Source of the DNA: Thermoplasmata archaeon
GTDB lineage: Archaea; Thermoplasmatota; Thermoplasmata; Lutacidiplasmatales; UBA184
Length of the DNA: 23,051 nucleotides
Direction of reading: 5' to 3'
Assembly (NCBI GenBank): GCA_030043855.1
Contig: JASHWW010000175.1
Span: forward strand, 1 to 23,051
The notes under the pieces are model-generated. The model had not been told where the DNA came from. It searched no databases and saw nothing but the letters and a program-made list of their open reading frames with translations. The translations under genes and the position numbers were made by a program. Shown in pieces: positions 7,857 to 15,811 of this stretch (position 1 is the first letter of the stretch; each line of letters opens with the position of its first letter).

Positions 7857-8282
7857 GTGGCGAACGGCCCGCCGGGGCTCTGCGTCCGATGCGGCGCGAC
7901 GAATCCGGCCTGGCGGGCGACGTGCGAGTATTGTGGCAGCGCGCTCCCGAGAGCCCCGACGTCCCCCGAACCCCTGCCCGAGCTCGAGGCGATGGCGACC
8001 GACTCGGACTCGTTCGGTGGGTCCCCGCCTCCCCCCCGCTCCCCGGCCGTGCTCCTGGTCGGCGTGATGCTCGCCATCTTCGGAGTGGTCGTCCTGGCCA
8101 TCGCGGCGGTCGTCTCGCAGGGCGTCGCGTCGTTCAACGCGGCCTGCGAGCAGAACCCGCTGTGCACCCCGGAGTCGGACCCGAGCGGAGGGATCGCCGC
8201 GGCCGGCGGGTTCCTGCTCCTGATCGGAGTCTTCGTGGCAATCTATGGGGTCATCCGGTACCGCGGCGCCCCGTCCCCGTAA
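7857..8282 (+). CDS. Membrane protein with N-terminal zinc ribbon
   Basis: A 141-residue protein of unknown role. A short zinc ribbon at residues 9-26 has the pattern CVRC...CEYC (C9, C12, C23, C26). A Pro/Ser-rich linker follows, then two hydrophobic helices at about 61-88 and 112-135, separated by a short Cys-containing loop (CEQNPLC) that would face outside if the ribbon is cytosolic. The two loop Cys could form a disulfide. The start is GTG at 7857; a weak TCAA box lies about 28 bases upstream. Proteins of this plan are frequent in archaea and rarely characterised. It is one of three small zinc-ribbon genes in the window. Confidence 0.75.
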   Translation: MANGPPGLCVRCGATNPAWRATCEYCGSALPRAPTSPEPLPELEAMATDSDSFGGSPPPPRSPAVLLVGVMLAIFGVVVLAIAAVVSQGVASFNAACEQNPLCTPESDPSGGIAAAGGFLLLIGVFVAIYGVIRYRGAPSP

Positions 8283-8312
8283 CGGCCCCGGGGGCCGCGG
8301 TGCGCCAACTCC

Positions 8313-8317
8313 TAAAT
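8313..8317 (+). promoter_or_regulatory. TATA-like box for the secreted GH12-like gene
   Basis: TAAAT is centred 36 bases before the ATG at 8351, predicting a leader of about 9 bases. A GC-rich near-palindrome at 8283-8297, right after the preceding stop, precedes it. Confidence 0.5.
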
Positions 8318-8350
8318 CGGTCGGCCCCCATCGTCCTCTCGGGGTCGAGG

Positions 8351-9493
8351 ATGGGAGCGGGCTCGGGTGGATCCACTCCCCGCCGATCCGGCCGACGGAG
8401 ATGGACGATCGCGATCGTCGTCCTGGTGGCCGTCGTGCTGCTGCTGAGCCTCCCGTTCTGGTTCGCTACTCATCCGGCCACCGTGTCGTCCAGCCTCCCC
8501 ACGGGTGGCACCGTGTCGCTGCTCCCATCGCCGGAGACCCGATCCGGCTGCATCGTGGGGACTCCCGGCGTCCCGCGGCCGACGTACGCGCTGCACGAGG
8601 GGATGTTCCAGGCGAACACCTACGACGTTCCGAACGGGACGCGGGGCCACGTCGGGATGTGCTACAACGCGACGGGTGGGGACATGTTCGCGTACGCCAA
8701 CTGGAGCGAGGTCGGCCCGGCCGGGGGTTGGTTCTCCTACCCGCAGGTCACCTACGGGGTCAACTTCTGGGACGGCCCGTTCACCACCTACACCAACATG
8801 AGCCCGGCGTGGAAGCTCCCCCAGACGGTCGCGTCGGTCGTCAACGAGAGCGTGTGGACGTCCGCGACCTACCGATTCGACGGCCCGCCGTCGACCGACG
8901 TGGACGGGTACGACCTCTCCTTTGACAACTTCTTCACCGAGACCCTCCCGCCGGTGTTCGAGGTCGGGCCGTTCGTCGAGGTCGAGATCTTCCTGGCGCA
9001 CAACATCTCGTACCCGTTCGAGTGGATCCCGTGGTCGACGCCCACCGTGATCAACTCCACGGTCGTCCAGGAGCCGTGGGACATCGGCTACTGGTGCCAC
9101 GGCGTCGACAACGGGACGAATCCGAACGTCAGCTTCGACTTCTCGCTCGGGGGCCAGAGTTCCCACGGCATCGCCGACGGACAGGTCGGCGTCGATCTCA
9201 GCGCGGTGCTGGCGGAGGTCGACGCCCTGATGCCCGGCGTCACCTGCTGGACCGGACCGACCCACGGATTCGGCCAGTTCCACCTCGACGAGGCCAACCT
9301 CGGCTCGGAGGACGGCGCCCTCGGGGGAACGTCGTTCAACTACAACTGGACCGTTCTCGACGACACGATCGATTTCACGACGAACTCCAGCGGCACTTCG
9401 ACCTCGGCCCTCGGGTCGTTCGGGGGGTCGGTGCCGCAACCGGCCCTGCCGCTCGGACCGGGGCTGGTCGCGGTCGTCGTGCGGCGTCGGTGA
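8351..9493 (+). CDS. Secreted or membrane-anchored N-glycosylated protein, possibly GH12-like
   Basis: A 380-residue protein with a basic N-terminus, one membrane segment at about residues 18-40 and a large outside domain carrying 11 N-x-S/T sequons. The strand pattern resembles glycoside hydrolase family 12 endoglucanases: WFSYPQVTYGVNFW in the first third, a YDLSFDNFF segment where the family has 'YDiW', VEVEIFLAH where the family has its nucleophile in 'EIMIW' (candidate E210), and FHLDEANLGSED near the C-terminus as candidate acid/base (E314). This is a remote likeness judged by eye and may only reflect a shared jelly-roll fold. The protein ends with a short hydrophobic stretch and RRR, like a clipped C-terminal anchor. 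ATG at 8351 fits the TATA box. Confidence 0.6.
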   Translation: MGAGSGGSTPRRSGRRRWTIAIVVLVAVVLLLSLPFWFATHPATVSSSLPTGGTVSLLPSPETRSGCIVGTPGVPRPTYALHEGMFQANTYDVPNGTRGHVGMCYNATGGDMFAYANWSEVGPAGGWFSYPQVTYGVNFWDGPFTTYTNMSPAWKLPQTVASVVNESVWTSATYRFDGPPSTDVDGYDLSFDNFFTETLPPVFEVGPFVEVEIFLAHNISYPFEWIPWSTPTVINSTVVQEPWDIGYWCHGVDNGTNPNVSFDFSLGGQSSHGIADGQVGVDLSAVLAEVDALMPGVTCWTGPTHGFGQFHLDEANLGSEDGALGGTSFNYNWTVLDDTIDFTTNSSGTSTSALGSFGGSVPQPALPLGPGLVAVVVRRR

Positions 9494-9556
9494 TCCGGCG
9501 GTCGAGAACGGCGCCGGCCCACGGTCGCGCCGGAAGGAACCGCGCGAAAACCAAGG

Positions 9557-9561
9557 TTTAT
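9557..9561 (+). promoter_or_regulatory. TATA box for the YVTN propeller gene
   Basis: TTTAT within AAGGTTTATCC is the best core promoter in the central part of the window. Transcription would start near 9586, about 57 bases before the ATG at 9643, so unlike most of its neighbours this gene has a real leader. Confidence 0.6.
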
Positions 9562-9600
9562 CCCGTATCGGGCGCAAGCTAGGTCCAACTCCGGCTCGAA

Positions 9601-9626
9601 GCCGACCCCGCCTCGGTGCGGTCGGC
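9601..9626 (+). promoter_or_regulatory. Stem-loop in the leader of the propeller gene
   Basis: GCCGACC (9601-9607) pairs perfectly with GGTCGGC (9620-9626) around a 12-base loop. It lies inside the predicted leader, 5 bases before a GGTGA ribosome-binding site. Confidence 0.45.
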
Positions 9627-9631
9627 CTCGT

Positions 9632-9636
9632 GGTGA
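9632..9636 (+). promoter_or_regulatory. Shine-Dalgarno site deciding the ATG start of the propeller gene
   Basis: GGTGA lies 6 bases before the ATG at 9643 and overlaps no codon of it. It is too close to the in-frame TTG at 9637 for that codon to be the start. Confidence 0.55.
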
Positions 9637-9642
9637 TTGACG

Positions 9643-12288
9643 ATGACCCCCTTCCGCGAGCCTGCGCGAGCTGCCTTCGGCGCGATCGTCCTGGCTGCGA
9701 TCCTCGGTCTCGGGATCGTCCTGCTGCCGACCGGGGCCGCGACTCCCCCGTCGGCAACGGCCCCGGCGTCGTCCGCGACCACGGTACCGAGCGTTCCGCC
9801 GCAGGGACCCACTCCCCCGTCCCCGCACCCGTCGCCGCCGAGCTCGGCGAACCTGACCGAATCCACCCTGGTGCTATCGAACGACAGCCTCGTTCCGGGG
9901 GACTTCGCCGCGTCGTCCGCGGGGCTCCCTTCCCTCGAGGTCTACGATCCCGTGACGGATGAGGTGGTCGTCGAAAGCTTCTATTCCGGGGTTCTGGATT
10001 TCCTCAGCGGGTCTTCGCACCGCGTCGTCACGACCGTGTCGACGGGCGCGTATCCGAACACGCTCGCCTACGACTCCGCGACGAACGCGATCTTCTTCGG
10101 TCTCCAGACGTACGACGAGGTCAGCCTGGTGAACGGGTCGAACGACCTGATCGAACGGACCGTCGGGCTCGGATTCGAACCGCTCGCGATGGCGGCCGAC
10201 CCGGTGAACGGGAACCTGTTCGTCACGGGGTGGAATTCGACCTCGACCGCCCTGGTCGCCGTCCTGAGCGGGACGACCGGGGTCGTGCTGGCGACGTTCT
10301 CGTTCGGCGCCGACCGGTTCCCGGTCGCGGGTCCCAACGGGATCGTCTACGACCCGGCGAACGGCGACTTCTACGTCCCGTCGATCGTCGGCGGGTCGAT
10401 CGGGACCCGCGGGAACCTCACCGTCCTCAACGCCGCGAACGCGACGGTCGTCGGGAACTACGGCCTTAAGTTCGACCCGTCGTCGATCGCGTACGCACCC
10501 TCGACGGGGATGCTGTATCTGGGCAACTCGTCGGGCGCGGGCTTGCGGGAGTTCAATCCCGTGACCGGCCACGCGGTCCTGACCGTCACCCTGCCGAACC
10601 TCCCATCCGTCCTCGCCTACGACCCGACGAGCCAGGACCTGTTCGTGGGGCAGACCGGCAACGTGAGCGTCGTCAACACGACCACCAACGCGGTCGTCAC
10701 CACGTTTCCGGTGACCCGGGACCCGAGCGGGCTCGTGGTCGACCCGCGGCAGAACGCGCTCTTCATCGCCGACTACGTGTGGAACAACGTCAGCGTCGTC
10801 AATGCGACGACCGATACGGTGGTCGCCACGGCGTTGCTCGGCACCTCCCCGTACAACATCGCCTACGACGGCGCGGACAACGACTTCTACATCGGCGACC
10901 TCGAATCGTCCCAGCTCGTGGTCGTGAGCGGCCGGACCAACCGCGTCGTCGGGTTCGTCCCGCTCGGCACGACCCCGTACGGGATCGCCTACGACCCGCA
11001 GACGACCGACCTGTACGTCGACGACTACTACGCCGGCAACGTCTCGATCGTCAGCGGTGCGACGAACGCGGTGATCGGCTACCTGCCCGCGGGCGTCGAG
11101 CCGTGGGGGATCGCCTACGACATCGCCGACCACGACCTCTACGTGACGAACCCCGGGTCGGACAACGTCACCGTCCTCGACCCGCTGACCCGGACCGTCG
11201 TCACGTCGCTGAATTTCACGACCCCGCCCGGCGCGATCGCCTACGACCCCGTCAGCAAGGACCTGTTCGTCGGGGAGTACAACATCGGCAACGTCTCCGT
11301 GATCAACGGCCGGACGAACGCGCTCGTCCGCAATGCGACGGCCGGCAGCGAGGTCTACACGATCGCGATCGACACCGCGAACGGGTGGGCGTTCGTAGGC
11401 AATTACGCCTCCGACAACGTGACGGTGCTCGGTCCGACGGGCCTCCAGCTCGGGATCAGCGATGCCGCGGGCGTCGGGGTCTTCGGCTCCGTCTACGACC
11501 CCGCCGACGGGGACGTCTACGTCGTCAGCTTCGACTCCGACCTCGTCACCACGCTGAACGGGACGACCGGGCTCGGGATCGGAGGTTACACGGTCGGGAT
11601 CGGGCCGGTCGCCGCGGGCGTCGACCCCCGGACGGGAACGGTCGTGGTCGCGAACTACGACTCCGACTCGTTGACGCTCCTCTCCCCGACGTTCCACGTC
11701 GTGACCTACTCGGTCACGTTCAAGGAGAAGGGGCTGCCGTCCGGCACCGACTGGTCGGTCTGGCTCGACGGGTCGGCCCGGAGCGGGACCTCCCGGACCC
11801 TCGTCTACGCGGAAGCCAACGGGACGGACCAGCCGTACGCGATCGCCCCGGTCCCCGGCTACACCGTGAACCTTCAGTTCGGCGAGGTCCGGGTGAACGG
11901 CCACGCGGTGACGGTGACGATCGACTTCGATGGGCCGGTCGCGACCTACGCGGTCCGCTTCGACCCCTCTGGCCTTCCCGCCGGCGCGACGTGGAGCGTG
12001 ACCCTGGACGGGGTCACCAACTTCACGACCGGTCCGTCGATGACGTTCTGGATGGCGGACGGCACCTACGCCTTCGCGGTGGGCCAGGTGGCCGGGTTCA
12101 CGACCAACGCGTCGGGGAACGTCACCGTCTCGGGAGGCCCGGTGAGCCTGACCGTGAATTTCGCGAAGGCGTCGTTCTTCGGGGCCTTCCAGGGGGTCGC
12201 GACGCCCCCGGTCCACGGGGGCCGGATCCCGCAGGGGGGTACGATCGTGGGGATGGCCGGCCGAACCGTGACGGCGATCCGCCGCTAA
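9643..12288 (+). CDS. Secreted YVTN beta-propeller surface protein
   Basis: An 881-residue exported protein. Residues 9-30 form a signal sequence or N-terminal anchor, followed by a Pro/Ser/Thr-rich linker to about residue 75. Then come about fourteen propeller units of 40-45 residues, each with a core like 'PxGIAYDPxTxDLYV' and 'NVSVVNxxTNxVV', enough for two seven-bladed propellers. Two modules of the 'GLPxGTxWxVxLDG' type follow (starting near YSVTFKEKGLPSG and YAVRFDPSGLPAG), as seen in many Thermoplasmata surface proteins. Many N-x-S/T sequons suggest glycosylation. There is no C-terminal membrane helix, so it is held by its N-terminus or released. Its likely role is surface recognition or adhesion; ligand unknown. 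The start is set by the GGTGA site. Confidence 0.85.
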   Translation: MTPFREPARAAFGAIVLAAILGLGIVLLPTGAATPPSATAPASSATTVPSVPPQGPTPPSPHPSPPSSANLTESTLVLSNDSLVPGDFAASSAGLPSLEVYDPVTDEVVVESFYSGVLDFLSGSSHRVVTTVSTGAYPNTLAYDSATNAIFFGLQTYDEVSLVNGSNDLIERTVGLGFEPLAMAADPVNGNLFVTGWNSTSTALVAVLSGTTGVVLATFSFGADRFPVAGPNGIVYDPANGDFYVPSIVGGSIGTRGNLTVLNAANATVVGNYGLKFDPSSIAYAPSTGMLYLGNSSGAGLREFNPVTGHAVLTVTLPNLPSVLAYDPTSQDLFVGQTGNVSVVNTTTNAVVTTFPVTRDPSGLVVDPRQNALFIADYVWNNVSVVNATTDTVVATALLGTSPYNIAYDGADNDFYIGDLESSQLVVVSGRTNRVVGFVPLGTTPYGIAYDPQTTDLYVDDYYAGNVSIVSGATNAVIGYLPAGVEPWGIAYDIADHDLYVTNPGSDNVTVLDPLTRTVVTSLNFTTPPGAIAYDPVSKDLFVGEYNIGNVSVINGRTNALVRNATAGSEVYTIAIDTANGWAFVGNYASDNVTVLGPTGLQLGISDAAGVGVFGSVYDPADGDVYVVSFDSDLVTTLNGTTGLGIGGYTVGIGPVAAGVDPRTGTVVVANYDSDSLTLLSPTFHVVTYSVTFKEKGLPSGTDWSVWLDGSARSGTSRTLVYAEANGTDQPYAIAPVPGYTVNLQFGEVRVNGHAVTVTIDFDGPVATYAVRFDPSGLPAGATWSVTLDGVTNFTTGPSMTFWMADGTYAFAVGQVAGFTTNASGNVTVSGGPVSLTVNFAKASFFGAFQGVATPPVHGGRIPQGGTIVGMAGRTVTAIRR

Positions 12289-12334
12289 GTGCCACCGGAA
12301 CGTCCCGGTCGATCCGGAGGCGCGGGGCGAAGGG

Positions 12335-12341
12335 TCATCTA
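12335..12341 (+). promoter_or_regulatory. Weak TATA-like box for the small zinc-ribbon gene
   Basis: TCATCTA is centred 27 bases before the GTG at 12365, supporting that start over the in-frame GTG at 12374. Confidence 0.4.
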
Positions 12342-12364
12342 CCCCGAACTCCCATCGAGGCGCG

Positions 12365-12607
12365 GTGGTACGCGTGAAGTGCGAAGGGTGCGGCGCCGAG
12401 CTCGCCGAGGGCGCAAAGAACTGCTCCGCGTGCGGCCGGGCGGTCACGTTCGGTCAGCGGGCCGGGGCCGAGACGGTGCACGTGGCCGAGAAGACCGGCG
12501 AGGTCGCCGGGAAGCTGGGTCGCGGGATCGTCGGCGCGGGCAAGGGTCTCGTGCACGGAGCCAAGAAGGGCTACAAGGGCTCCGACGACGAGCAGAAGTC
12601 GTCGTAG
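12365..12607 (+). CDS. Small zinc-ribbon protein
   Basis: An 80-residue protein with a zinc ribbon formed by CEGC (C6, C9) and CSAC (C20, C23), followed by a Gly/Lys-rich tail (EKTGEVAGKLGRGIVGAG) with no strong membrane helix but likely amphipathic character, and a polar end (SDDEQKSS). The tail may touch nucleic acid or membrane. Function is unknown. GTG at 12365 is chosen on promoter spacing; GTG at 12374 would remove three residues only. It is convergent with cyclase 2, with 40 bases between the stops. Confidence 0.72.
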   Translation: MVRVKCEGCGAELAEGAKNCSACGRAVTFGQRAGAETVHVAEKTGEVAGKLGRGIVGAGKGLVHGAKKGYKGSDDEQKSS

Positions 12608-12647
12608 ACCGGCTCCCGGCCCGGGGCGAACCCCTTCCGGACCTCGT

Positions 12648-14576
12648 TCAGGACAGGTTGAGCTGGCGGAGGAGCCGCCCGAAGCGGGGGTCCGACCGGA
12701 GCGAATCGAACCGCGGTTCGACCTTCACCCACGCGAGCCACGACGACCGCTCGCGGCGGGCGCGGTCGAGCCAGGCGAAGGCGCGGTTGCGGTCGCCGAG
12801 TCCGACGTGCACCAGGGCGATCCAGTAGGACGGCACGTACTGCGTGCGTCCGCGCCGGAGCAGCCGGGCGAGAATCTCCCTCGCCTCGGCCGGCCGTCCG
12901 GCCGACGCGAGGGCGTGCGCGAGGACGGCGAGACTGATCGTGCTCTCGCCGGAGAGCTCGACCGCGGTACGGACCTCCCGGATCGCCTCGTCGAACCGAC
13001 CGGTCTCGAGGTACGGCCGACCGAACCAGAGATGCGCTTGGACGAACGTCGGGTCGAGCTCGAGGGCTGTACGGTACTGCTCGATCGCCTGTGGATACCG
13101 CCGCGAGAGGTAGAGCACGTGCCCCAGTGCCGTGTGGATCGCGAGCGAGAGCGGGTCGAGCTCGAGGGCCCGTCGGACCTCGGCGAGCGCCTCGTCGAGG
13201 CGTCCCATCGCCTTGAGGAAATCCGAGTAGTACTGGTGGGCGGTCGGAAGGTTCGGGTTGAGCGAGAGCGCGCGACGGAACTCCCGCTCGGCCTCGACCC
13301 AGTCCCGGTCGTAGAGGAACCGGACGAATCCGAGCGAGGCGTGCGCTTCCGCCGAGGTCGGGTCGAGCGCGATCGACCGCTGCGCCGCGGCGCGGGCGCG
13401 GGGCAGGGCGTACCGGGGTCGGAGGAACTCGAGCCAGGAGAGGGTGCTCAACGCGTCGGCGCGTCCGGCGTAGGCGGCGGCCATCCGCGGGTCCGTCGCG
13501 ACCGCCCGGTCGAAGCTGGCGAGCGCCCGGCGCAGGGAGTCCCCGGTTCGCTGGTTGAGGAAGTAGCGACCCTGGAGGTACGCGAGATGCGCGTGGGGGT
13601 CTCCCGTGAACGGCCGGGCGATCGCGATCCGCTCCCCTCCGAGGATCTCGACCTCCAGGGATCGGGCGATCCGCTGGGAGATCTCGGACTGGACGGCGAA
13701 CAGGTCCGTCACCGTGCGGTCGAACTCCGCGGACCAGAGCGTCTCTCCGGTCCCGGCGTCGATCAGACGCGCCGTGATGCGGAGCTGGGCCCCTTGCTTT
13801 CGCATCCCGCCCTCCACGACCGCGGTCGCGCCGAGGGTCCGCGCGATCTCCGACGGCGCCGCGTCGCTCCGCCGGTACCGCATGACGGAGGCCCGTGCGA
13901 TCACCCGCAGCCCACGGATCTTCGACAGCATCTGGATGAGCTCCTCCGTCACCCCGTCGGCGACGAAGTCGTCCTCCGATCGGCCGCTGATGTTCGCGAG
14001 CGGTAGCACCGCGACGCGGGGCAGCTCCCCCGCGGAGGGAGTTGGGGCGGGCTGCGCCGTCGCCAGACGGGCGCGATAGAGCGGGACCGGGGTGACGATG
14101 TGCTTCAGCCGAGGAGTCCCGAGCGAATCGAACGGGAGGTCGATCCGGCCCCGGATCTGGTCCAACACCGGTTGGGAGACGCACAGCCCCCCCGGCTCCG
14201 CGAGCGGCTCGATGCGGGCGACGATGTTGATGGCGTCGCCGAAGACGTCCCGGCCACGGTGGACGACGTCGCCCAGGTGTACGCCGATTCGGAGCGCGAG
14301 CGGCTCGCCTCCGTGACGGAGGTTCCGTTCGTGGATCGCGGTCTGCAGCTGCACCGCGCACCGCACGGCATCCAGGGCGTTCCCGAATTCCAGAAGGAAC
14401 CCATCCCCGAGACCCTTGACCTCTCGACCGCCGAAGTGGCGGAGAGCCCGGCGGACGATGCGTTCCTGCTCCCGGACCAGGGCGAGGGCGGTCGCCTCGT
14501 CCCGCTGGGTCAGCAGCGAATAGCCGACCATGTCGGTGAGCATGACGGCCGCCAGTTGACGGCGCGAATCGGGCAC
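12648..14576 (-). CDS. Class III adenylate cyclase with TolB-like and TPR domains (paralogue 2)
   Basis: A 642-residue paralogue of the protein at 3862-5913 with the same domain order. The cyclase domain is complete: D15 (LTDMVGY), K54 and D58 (VKGLGDGF), D110, N117 and R121 (GDAINIVAR), the ATP-type set. A TolB-like module (VAVLPLANIS, DGVTEELIQML) follows at about 180-300, then at least eight TPR-like units with the 'ALxLDPxxxxAH' pattern, ending LLRQLNLS. It likely produces cAMP in response to partner binding by the TPR region. The frame extends to a GTG at 14648, but GTG at 14576 gives MPDSRRQLAA, matching MPDRSRRLAA in paralogue 1, and has a TTAT box about 25 bases upstream. It is divergent from the flavoprotein gene. 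Confidence 0.88.
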   Translation of the reverse strand: MPDSRRQLAAVMLTDMVGYSLLTQRDEATALALVREQERIVRRALRHFGGREVKGLGDGFLLEFGNALDAVRCAVQLQTAIHERNLRHGGEPLALRIGVHLGDVVHRGRDVFGDAINIVARIEPLAEPGGLCVSQPVLDQIRGRIDLPFDSLGTPRLKHIVTPVPLYRARLATAQPAPTPSAGELPRVAVLPLANISGRSEDDFVADGVTEELIQMLSKIRGLRVIARASVMRYRRSDAAPSEIARTLGATAVVEGGMRKQGAQLRITARLIDAGTGETLWSAEFDRTVTDLFAVQSEISQRIARSLEVEILGGERIAIARPFTGDPHAHLAYLQGRYFLNQRTGDSLRRALASFDRAVATDPRMAAAYAGRADALSTLSWLEFLRPRYALPRARAAAQRSIALDPTSAEAHASLGFVRFLYDRDWVEAEREFRRALSLNPNLPTAHQYYSDFLKAMGRLDEALAEVRRALELDPLSLAIHTALGHVLYLSRRYPQAIEQYRTALELDPTFVQAHLWFGRPYLETGRFDEAIREVRTAVELSGESTISLAVLAHALASAGRPAEAREILARLLRRGRTQYVPSYWIALVHVGLGDRNRAFAWLDRARRERSSWLAWVKVEPRFDSLRSDPRFGRLLRQLNLS

Positions 14577-14597
14577 GCCTCCGCATCGGGGTCGGAC

Positions 14598-14603
14598 CAT
14601 AAG
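14598..14603 (-). promoter_or_regulatory. TATA-like box for cyclase 2
   Basis: CTTATG on the minus strand is centred about 25 bases before the GTG at 14576, so the transcript should be leaderless. A box for the divergent flavoprotein gene lies at 14634-14639. Confidence 0.5.
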
Positions 14604-14633
14604 CCCCTGCCGGAGCGGGGTCGTTCGGGCGAC

Positions 14634-14639
14634 CTTATC
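14634..14639 (+). promoter_or_regulatory. TATA-like box for the flavoprotein gene
   Basis: CTTATC is centred about 32 bases before the ATG at 14669, predicting a leader of about 6 bases. Confidence 0.5.
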
Positions 14640-14668
14640 CCCGCCCACTCTGTCGCACGGTCTCGTCC

Positions 14669-15811
14669 ATGGTCACCTACGACGTCGTGGTCGTCGGTCT
14701 CGGGGGAGCGGGTTCCTCGACCGTCTACCACGCCGCTCGATCCGGGGCCCGGACCCTGGGGCTCGAGCAGTTCGGCCCCGTCCACCCGCACGGATCGTCG
14801 CACGGGAGTACGCGGATCTACCGTACGGCGTACCTGGAGGGGCCCCAGTACGTCCCGATGGTCCGGCGCGCCCAGCAGCTCTGGTTCTCCCTCCAGGAGG
14901 CATCGGGCGAGCGGATCGTCCGCAAGACGGGCGGGCTCATGATCGGTCGACCGGAGGGTCCGACCGTCGCCGGGGCGAAGGCGACCGCGGCCGCCCTCTC
15001 CTTGGAGCACGCGATCCTCTCGCCGTCCGAGGTCGCCGACCGGTTCCCGCAGTTCGTGCTGAACGAGAGCGAGGTCGCGCTGTGGGACCCGAACGCCGGA
15101 GTGCTGTTCCCCGAGACCTGCATCCGGGTCCACTCGGCGGGCGCCGTCGACGCCGGCGCCGAACTCCACTACGGCGAGGCCGTGCAGCGGTGGAACGCGG
15201 ACACCGAGGGGGTCACGGTTCGTACTCGAGCGGGGGAGTACCGGGCCCGGTCGCTGGTCGTCACCGCCGGGTCCTGGACGGCCGGAGTCGTCGCCGACCT
15301 CGCGCTCCCGCTCGAGATCGAACGGCAGTTCATGCTCTGGTTCCCACCGACGGATCTCTCGACCACCGGACCCGAACGGATGCCCGTATTCCTGTGGGAC
15401 CGCGGCCCGGACGAGCATACCTACGGCATTCCGAACTTCGGGGACGGTGTCAAGGTCGGGAGCTGGCGCGGGAAGATCACCCCCCGGCCGGAGGCGGCCG
15501 ACCGGGAGTTCCACGAGAGCGACGCGGCCCCGATCCGAGGGTTCGTCGCGCGGTGCCTGCGTGGCGTCGGGGCGCGGGAGTCGACGCATACCTCGTGCCT
15601 CTATACGAACGCGCCCGATCGACACTTCCTGATCGGACGTCACCCGTCCCATCCGCGGGTCGTCGTCATCAGTGCGTGCTCCGGTCACGGATTCAAGTTC
15701 ACCAGCGTGATCGGCGAGATCGCGGCCCGCCTGGCGCGCCACGAGGAACCGGGGTTCGACCTCACCCCGTTCGACCCCGCACGGTTCCGGCCCCGCCCGT
15801 CGACCGCCTGA
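14669..15811 (+). CDS. Monomeric sarcosine oxidase / N-methyl amino acid oxidase family flavoprotein
   Basis: A 380-residue FAD-dependent oxidase of the sarcosine oxidase/N-methyltryptophan oxidase family, which oxidises N-methylated amino acids to the amino acid, formaldehyde and hydrogen peroxide. The Rossmann motif is at residues 7-14 (VVGLGGAG), followed by the family signature HGSSHGSTRIYRTAY. C310 in SCLYTNAPDRHFLIG lies at the place of the Cys that binds FAD covalently, and K262 in GVKVGSW matches the oxygen-activating Lys. The C-terminal GHGFKF closes the FAD site. The length is typical. The exact substrate is open. The last 50 bases overlap the end of the leftward Atl gene. A peroxide-forming oxidase fits with, but is not linked to, the DyP peroxidase further right. 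Confidence 0.87.
   Translation: MVTYDVVVVGLGGAGSSTVYHAARSGARTLGLEQFGPVHPHGSSHGSTRIYRTAYLEGPQYVPMVRRAQQLWFSLQEASGERIVRKTGGLMIGRPEGPTVAGAKATAAALSLEHAILSPSEVADRFPQFVLNESEVALWDPNAGVLFPETCIRVHSAGAVDAGAELHYGEAVQRWNADTEGVTVRTRAGEYRARSLVVTAGSWTAGVVADLALPLEIERQFMLWFPPTDLSTTGPERMPVFLWDRGPDEHTYGIPNFGDGVKVGSWRGKITPRPEAADREFHESDAAPIRGFVARCLRGVGARESTHTSCLYTNAPDRHFLIGRHPSHPRVVVISACSGHGFKFTSVIGEIAARLARHEEPGFDLTPFDPARFRPRPSTA

Noticed and set aside
8283..8297. CGGCCCC-G-GGGGCCG near-palindrome after the zinc-ribbon stop as an intrinsic terminator
   Set aside because: The spacer is one base, too short for an RNA loop, and no T-tract follows; such GC dyads arise easily at this base composition.
9880..11700. 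Propeller repeats as a DNA-level tandem repeat or CRISPR-like array
   Set aside because: The periodicity is at protein level, about 40-45 codons with diverged DNA; there are no identical repeats with uniform spacers.
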